Shown here one piece after another: positions 15,702-19,076 of a stretch of DNA of 19,076 nt. The stretch spans positions 1-19,076 of the forward strand of contig CAIVZW010000150.1 of NCBI GenBank assembly GCA_903910495.1, in the 5' to 3' direction. The first letter of the stretch is position 1. Every line of letters starts with the position of its first letter. The notes under the pieces are model-generated. The model ran no database searches, was not told the origin of the DNA, and was given only the letters and a program-made list of their open reading frames with translations. The translations under genes and the position numbers were made by a program. The DNA is from an uncultured beta proteobacterium (GTDB lineage Bacteria > Pseudomonadota > Gammaproteobacteria > Burkholderiales > Rhodocyclaceae).

Positions 15702-16379
15702 TCAGTCCACAAACTGGCATCCTTTATCCATCAAGATAGCCCGGACCCAGGAAACGTCCCAAGCGTTTTTTTCTATGGCTTCCATGATCCCGGCTTCCTT
15801 GACGACGGTGGTTTTCGACTTCGCGAGGATGTCCTCGGCATCCAGCGGGTCGATTACAACAATCCCGTCGGCGTCGCCGACGACGATGTCACCCGGTTTC
15901 ACTGTCAGGCCACCACAGGATATCGGCACGTTGATTTCGCCTGGACCGTTCTTGAAAGGCCCGTTCGGCGTCACCCCGACTGCATAGACAGACATTTGCA
16001 TGTCTCGGATTGCCGCTGCATCTCGCACAGCGCCATCGATCACGATTCCAGCGAGTCCTTTCGTCTGCGCCCATGTCAGCATCAACTCGCCGGTGATCGC
16101 GTTCGACATTTCCCCCTGGGCGTCCACCATGATCACGTCACCAGGCTGAGCCAGCATAATGGCCGCGTATAGCATCAGGTTGTCGCCCGGACTTGTCTTG
16201 ACCGTGATCGCTGTTCCAAGCAGCAGCGAACTGTTCATTGGTCGAATCCGCGCGTTCAGGCAGGCGCGCCTGTTCATGTTGTCACTGATGTTGGCAACGG
16301 GAATATCCTTGAAGGCACCGACCAGATCGGCCTGGGCTCGTTGCACATTGCTGAAAATCCTGAATCCGTTATTTTTCAT
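15702..16379 (-). CDS. RraA / HMG-CHA aldolase family protein
   Basis: The product is 225 residues, normal for this family. Visible hallmarks are TSPGDNLMLYAA with GDNL at 65-68, TGELM near 96-100, the catalytic GAVRD with R119 and D120 (plus D116-G117), and GDIVVGDADGIVVID (163-177). These are the residues used by the metal-dependent 4-hydroxy-4-methyl-2-oxoglutarate/4-carboxy-4-hydroxy-2-oxoadipate aldolase, which yields two pyruvates or pyruvate plus oxaloacetate; the family also includes the RNase E regulator RraA. In this catabolic operon an aldolase or decarboxylase role is far more likely than the RraA role. It lies 51 nt downstream of the aminotransferase and 37 nt upstream of pxpB, all minus strand. 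The specific substrate cannot be fixed from sequence. Confidence 0.9.
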   Translation of the reverse strand: MKNNGFRIFSNVQRAQADLVGAFKDIPVANISDNMNRRACLNARIRPMNSSLLLGTAITVKTSPGDNLMLYAAIMLAQPGDVIMVDAQGEMSNAITGELMLTWAQTKGLAGIVIDGAVRDAAAIRDMQMSVYAVGVTPNGPFKNGPGEINVPISCGGLTVKPGDIVVGDADGIVVIDPLDAEDILAKSKTTVVKEAGIMEAIEKNAWDVSWVRAILMDKGCQFVD

Positions 16380-16430
16380 GGCTCTATACCCGATGGAAAG
16401 AGGTTGCGGAACGCTGCAGCACAGCCTTGA

Positions 16431-17594
16431 TCAGACGAAGATTTCCTTGAGCCGCTTTACGGCTTCCTGAATATTTTCGATCGAAGTAGCGAATGAGATT
16501 CGTAGTGTTCTTTCCGTACCAAGACCGTACGCGCTACCAGGTGTCAGCAGAACTTGTACTTTCTCAAGAATGAATTCGCACAACTTCTCTGAATCCATCC
16601 CTTGGTAATCAACCCGCGGCAAGGCATAAAACGTACCCTGAGGGGCACGACAATGAAATCCTGGGATCGTGTTGAGCGCCTTGACCAGATAGTCCCGGCG
16701 GGTCTTGTACTGCGAGACCATGTCGGCCACTTCAGTTTCGCACTCGAACGCGGAAATCGCCGCTGCCTGAACAAAAGATGCGGTGCATGTGATGACCTGC
16801 ATTTGCACTTTTAGCATTTCCTGAATAAGATTTTTATTAGCCGCTAAATAGCCGATCCGCCAACCGGTCATGGCATGGCTCTTTGAAAAGCCGTTGATTG
16901 TAATTACGTTGTTCCTGATTTCTGGGAAACTGGCTAGGGCCACATGCTTGTTATCATCAAAGACAATCGTTTCGTAGATTTCATCTGAAACTGCCAATAT
17001 GTTGTGCTTCTTGATGAAATCGACTAGCACCCTGTTTTCCGCTGTTGTAAATACTCGGCCTGTCGGATTGTTCGGTGTATTCAGGATGATCATTCGAGTC
17101 TTCGCCGTCACATACTTGGCGAGATCCGCTTCCGATAATGTGTAGTTGTTCTCATAATCAAGAGGAACAATGATGGGTGTAGCTCCGGCCAACTGCACCA
17201 GCGCTTTGTACGAGACCCACGAAGGATCAACAATCAGAACCTCGTCACCATCGTTCAGGAACGAGGTAAGCGCCAGATAAATTGCGAATTTCGCACTTGG
17301 CGTCACCAAAATTTCATTCAGGTCATAGTCGACACTATTTTTGACACGCAACTTGTTGGCAATCTTCTTGCGCAATTCAGGCAACCCAACAGACGAGACA
17401 TAATGGGTAAAGCCGTCGTTCATGCTCTTCGTCGCCGTGTCGATGATCTTTTTGGGCGTGTCAAAATCCGGCTCGCCCAGCACCATGTTGATGATGTCCT
17501 TACCTTCGCTCTTGAGCTTCTCGGCAATGGCATTCAACGCGATTGTTTGCGGTTGTTCCAGGATCTTTACTTTACAGTTAACTTCAAAACTCAT
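16431..17594 (-). CDS. PLP-dependent class I/II aminotransferase
   Basis: The product is 387 residues, the usual length for aspartate aminotransferase-type fold type I enzymes (Ib subgroup-like). Catalytic features are visible: MVLGEPDFDTP near the N-terminus (about 37-47), LNTPNNPTGR (171-180), the PLP ring-binding D204 in SDEIYE, the Schiff-base lysine K238 in NGFSKSHAMTGWRIGY, and the substrate-carboxylate arginine R365 in ERTLRISFA. It would move an amino group from an amino acid to an oxo-acid; beside the aldolase and the lactam-opening subunits it probably deaminates the opened amino diacid. It is the first gene of the operon, with GGGGA just before the ATG at 17594. Base composition is visibly AT-rich compared with the left part of the window. 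Substrate is inferred from context only. Confidence 0.93.
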   Translation of the reverse strand: MSFEVNCKVKILEQPQTIALNAIAEKLKSEGKDIINMVLGEPDFDTPKKIIDTATKSMNDGFTHYVSSVGLPELRKKIANKLRVKNSVDYDLNEILVTPSAKFAIYLALTSFLNDGDEVLIVDPSWVSYKALVQLAGATPIIVPLDYENNYTLSEADLAKYVTAKTRMIILNTPNNPTGRVFTTAENRVLVDFIKKHNILAVSDEIYETIVFDDNKHVALASFPEIRNNVITINGFSKSHAMTGWRIGYLAANKNLIQEMLKVQMQVITCTASFVQAAAISAFECETEVADMVSQYKTRRDYLVKALNTIPGFHCRAPQGTFYALPRVDYQGMDSEKLCEFILEKVQVLLTPGSAYGLGTERTLRISFATSIENIQEAVKRLKEIFV

Positions 17595-17728
17595 TTGGGT
17601 TTCCCCTTTTTAATTAGTAACATCAATCAATGGCAATATTCTGCGTGTCGAAAAAAAACAAAAAAAGCGATATTTTTTTCGTAAAACACATAAACTAAAG
17701 TTATATAAAACTTCCAGAATGGTGCGCC
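17595..17728. promoter_or_regulatory. Divergent control region between the operon and the LysR regulator
   Basis: The 134-nt gap is very AT-rich. It contains a 9-bp inverted repeat, CGAAAAAAA (17649-17657) and TTTTTTTCG (17673-17681), with a 15-nt spacer that includes a second A run; this is a plausible bent-DNA or LysR-binding element. Toward the regulator, TATATA at 17702-17707 could serve as its -10 box. On the minus strand TTGCCA (17631-17636) and TTAAAA (17608-17613) are 17 nt apart, but they lie so close to the operon start that the ribosome-binding site would not be transcribed, so I doubt that pair. The regulatory role follows from the divergent LysR arrangement. Confidence 0.55.
17649..17681. 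repeat. A/T-tract inverted repeat in the LysR intergenic region
   Basis: CGAAAAAAA and TTTTTTTCG are exact inverted copies around a 15-nt spacer. It lies midway between the divergent start codons, a usual position for a LysR operator. No function has been shown; the repeat is seen directly. Confidence 0.6.
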
Positions 17729-18652
17729 TTGTTCACTTTCAAGCAAATCGAAGCCATCTATTTCATTGTCGAAATGGGCGGTTTTGCGCATGCAGCGAGA
17801 AAACTGCATACCACCCAAGCCGCAATATCTAAGCGAGTTCAAGAGCTCGAAAGCCTATTTGGGGTACCGTTGTTCGACCGGAGCCAGCGTTCCGCCCGTC
17901 TGACCGACAAGGGCGAGATCATGCTTGTCTATGCAAAAAAACTTCTTGAAGATCGAAATGCAGCAGTCGATCAGATTGGGCAATCTAAAAGTTTTGTCCG
18001 GCGGCTGCGACTTGGAATCACGGAATTAACTGCCATGACTTGGTTGCCAATCCTATGCAGCCAGATCCAAACCAATTTCCCGCATGTCATTATTGAACCC
18101 AGCGTCAACATGAGCGTCACCCTAAAAGACGTACTGTTGTCGGATGGACTTGACCTAATCATCGTGCCAGATGTATTTGTGGACTCGCACCTGTCTTCGA
18201 ATTTCATCGGTAGAGTAGAGAATGCTTGGATGTGTAAGCCGGGAATGTTCATGAAACATGCCGGAAAGGTGAGCGTTTCCGAACTTGCGACACAGCAGTT
18301 GCTGACACAAGGCAATATGTCTGGAACAGGCCTTCTATATGGAAGCTGGTTCAAAAAAATGGGTTTTAGCCCAAAGTCTAGTATTACCTGCGATAGCTTG
18401 TTAGCGATGTTGGGAATGACCGTTTCCGGACTTGGAATCAGCTACCTTCCAAAGGAATGCCTGAGTGGTATGGTCAATGCAGGTCTGCTCGAGGAAATTG
18501 AATCCACACCAAGTTTGCCGGAAACAACCTATGTCGCGATGTATCGGTGGGAGAATAAGAGTTCATTGATTCCACCGATTGTGATGCTCGCCCACGAATG
18601 CTGCGATTTTTCACAACTGTTTGGCACGAGCCTAAGCCCGAACTTCCGTTGA
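17729..18652 (+). CDS. LysR-family transcriptional regulator of the catabolic operon
   Basis: The product is 307 residues, normal for LysR. I use the TTG at 17729, which gives MFTFKQIEAIYFIVEMGGFA, the standard LysR N-terminus; the ATG at 17719 is out of frame and no other in-frame start suits. Helix-turn-helix residues are about 1-60 (HTTQAAISKRVQELES, then VPLFDRS and RLTDKGE). The effector-binding domain is about 88-300, with a GLGISYLPKE segment near 236-245. It is divergent from the aminotransferase-to-TRAP operon and very probably controls it in response to the substrate or an intermediate. The rare start codon and the weak ribosome-binding sequence suggest low expression. Base composition is AT-rich, like the operon. 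Confidence 0.92.
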   Translation: MFTFKQIEAIYFIVEMGGFAHAARKLHTTQAAISKRVQELESLFGVPLFDRSQRSARLTDKGEIMLVYAKKLLEDRNAAVDQIGQSKSFVRRLRLGITELTAMTWLPILCSQIQTNFPHVIIEPSVNMSVTLKDVLLSDGLDLIIVPDVFVDSHLSSNFIGRVENAWMCKPGMFMKHAGKVSVSELATQQLLTQGNMSGTGLLYGSWFKKMGFSPKSSITCDSLLAMLGMTVSGLGISYLPKECLSGMVNAGLLEEIESTPSLPETTYVAMYRWENKSSLIPPIVMLAHECCDFSQLFGTSLSPNFR

Positions 18653-18715
18653 CGCTGGATTCTGTTATCTTCCCATCAGCCGGTGGCTGACCGATCTGCT
18701 TGATGTGTAATGTGT

Positions 18716-18743
18716 TGAAAAAATCCTCAACTGAGATTTTTCA
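18716..18743 (+). terminator. Candidate AT-rich hairpin after the LysR gene
   Basis: TGAAAAAATC (18716-18725) can pair with GATTTTTCA (18735-18743) with one bulged A. It lies about 65 nt downstream of the LysR stop. The stem is short of GC pairs and no T tract follows, so it is a weak terminator at best. Confidence 0.25.
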
Positions 18744-18829
18744 CTGATCATGGGAAAAAACCTTCAACGAATCAGAGATCATTGAATAGCGCGCGATTCT
18801 TAGCGTCCGTATTGAGTTGAGGAACTAAG

Positions 18830-19076
18830 GTAAGCGTCCAACCCCACCATCTGTACTGAACGGGTGACGTCGTGCGATGTTGGCGCTTTTTCCGAGGGCG
18901 CGAGCAATGGCGACGAGACACGGGCCGGAATTCTGGCGGGAGCACGTTGAGAATTGGTGTCGAAGTGGGCTGAAGCAGAGGGAATACTGTGCGAACCATG
19001 GATTGGGCGAGAGAGCCTTTCATCGGTGGCGAGACAGGGAGAAGGAATTCATAGCGGCGACGAGGGGATCGCTGAC
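18830..19076. mobile_element. IS66-family insertion sequence, left end (cut by the window edge)
   Basis: The sequence beginning GTAAGCGTCC at 18830 matches the conserved start of IS66-family terminal repeats as I know them (GTAAGCG). About 77 nt inside, a gene for an IS66 accessory protein begins. The element continues past the right edge, so its other end, its transposase gene and any 8-bp target duplication cannot be seen. The eight bases just outside (18822-18829, GAACTAAG) would be the duplicated target if the element is intact. Confidence 0.7.
18907..19076 (+). CDS. tnpA: IS66 accessory protein TnpA, N-terminal part
   Basis: An open frame from the ATG at 18907 runs off the right edge (56 complete codons). 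The protein begins MATRHGPEFWREHVENW and continues with CRSGLKQREYCANHGL and a FHRWRDREK segment. This is the DNA-binding helix-turn-helix pattern of the small IS66 Orf1/TnpA accessory proteins (W..H...W..SGL.Q..YC..HGL....F..WR). GAGG at 18894-18897 is a possible ribosome-binding sequence. TnpA, TnpB and the transposase TnpC together move IS66 elements. The frame shows no stop in the visible part. Whether the rest is intact is unknown. Confidence 0.75.
   Translation, partial: MATRHGPEFWREHVENWCRSGLKQREYCANHGLGERAFHRWRDREKEFIAATRGSL

Noticed and set aside
17608..17636. TTGCCA and TTAAAA with a 17-nt spacer as the operon promoter
   Set aside because: Transcription would start at or within the ribosome-binding sequence, only about 7 nt before the ATG, which is unlikely for a gene with a good GGGGA site.
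18772..19023. 83-codon minus-strand frame at the right edge
   Set aside because: It is antisense to the IS66 accessory gene and crosses the terminal repeat, so it is a shadow.
1..19076. CRISPR arrays, tRNA or rRNA genes
   Set aside because: No regularly spaced direct repeats and no cloverleaf or rRNA-like segments were found by eye.

Overview
The window looks like a betaproteobacterial chromosome segment. The cysB/cysI/DUF934 arrangement and several GC-rich housekeeping-type genes fit a Rhodocyclales-like lineage, but that placement is inferred from protein resemblance only. It has two parts. Positions 1 to about 9,700 are GC-rich (roughly 60 percent by eye). Positions of about 10,000-18,700 are visibly more AT-rich (roughly 45-54 percent) and hold one large catabolic operon. 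The window ends inside an IS66-type insertion sequence.

Left part. A signalling protein (HDOD, degenerate receiver, GGDEF) is cut by the left edge. A small membrane protein follows, overlapping the end of cysB on the minus strand. Divergent from cysB is a damaged sulfite-assimilation locus: a 40-codon internally deleted remnant of a TauE/SafE-type exporter, a sulfite reductase gene (cysI) broken by an in-frame TAG at codon 99, and an intact DUF934 gene. The usual next gene (cysH) is missing and an inverted-repeat intergenic element lies there instead. Ordinary genes follow: an FAH-family hydrolase, a bidirectional terminator, a PEBP (YbhB-like) protein, a MscS channel, a SAM methyltransferase and a DUF2242 lipoprotein.

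Right part. Eight minus-strand genes are tightly spaced: aminotransferase, RraA-type aldolase, PxpB, PxpC, PxpA, then the three TRAP transporter subunits (DctP, DctQ, DctM). A divergent LysR regulator sits at the head. Together they read as uptake, ATP-dependent lactam opening, transamination and aldol cleavage. This suggests breakdown of a 4-hydroxy-substituted pyroglutamate to two small oxo-acids, for example two pyruvates. That pathway is my inference. It is supported by the set of enzymes, by a divergent active-site motif in PxpA, and by an unusual PxpC carrying a biotinyl-like tail without the lysine. This operon is the best candidate for an undescribed system here.

The right edge (18,830 onward) carries the terminal repeat and the start of the first accessory gene of an IS66-family element. 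Together with the base-composition shift, this suggests the operon region was acquired horizontally.
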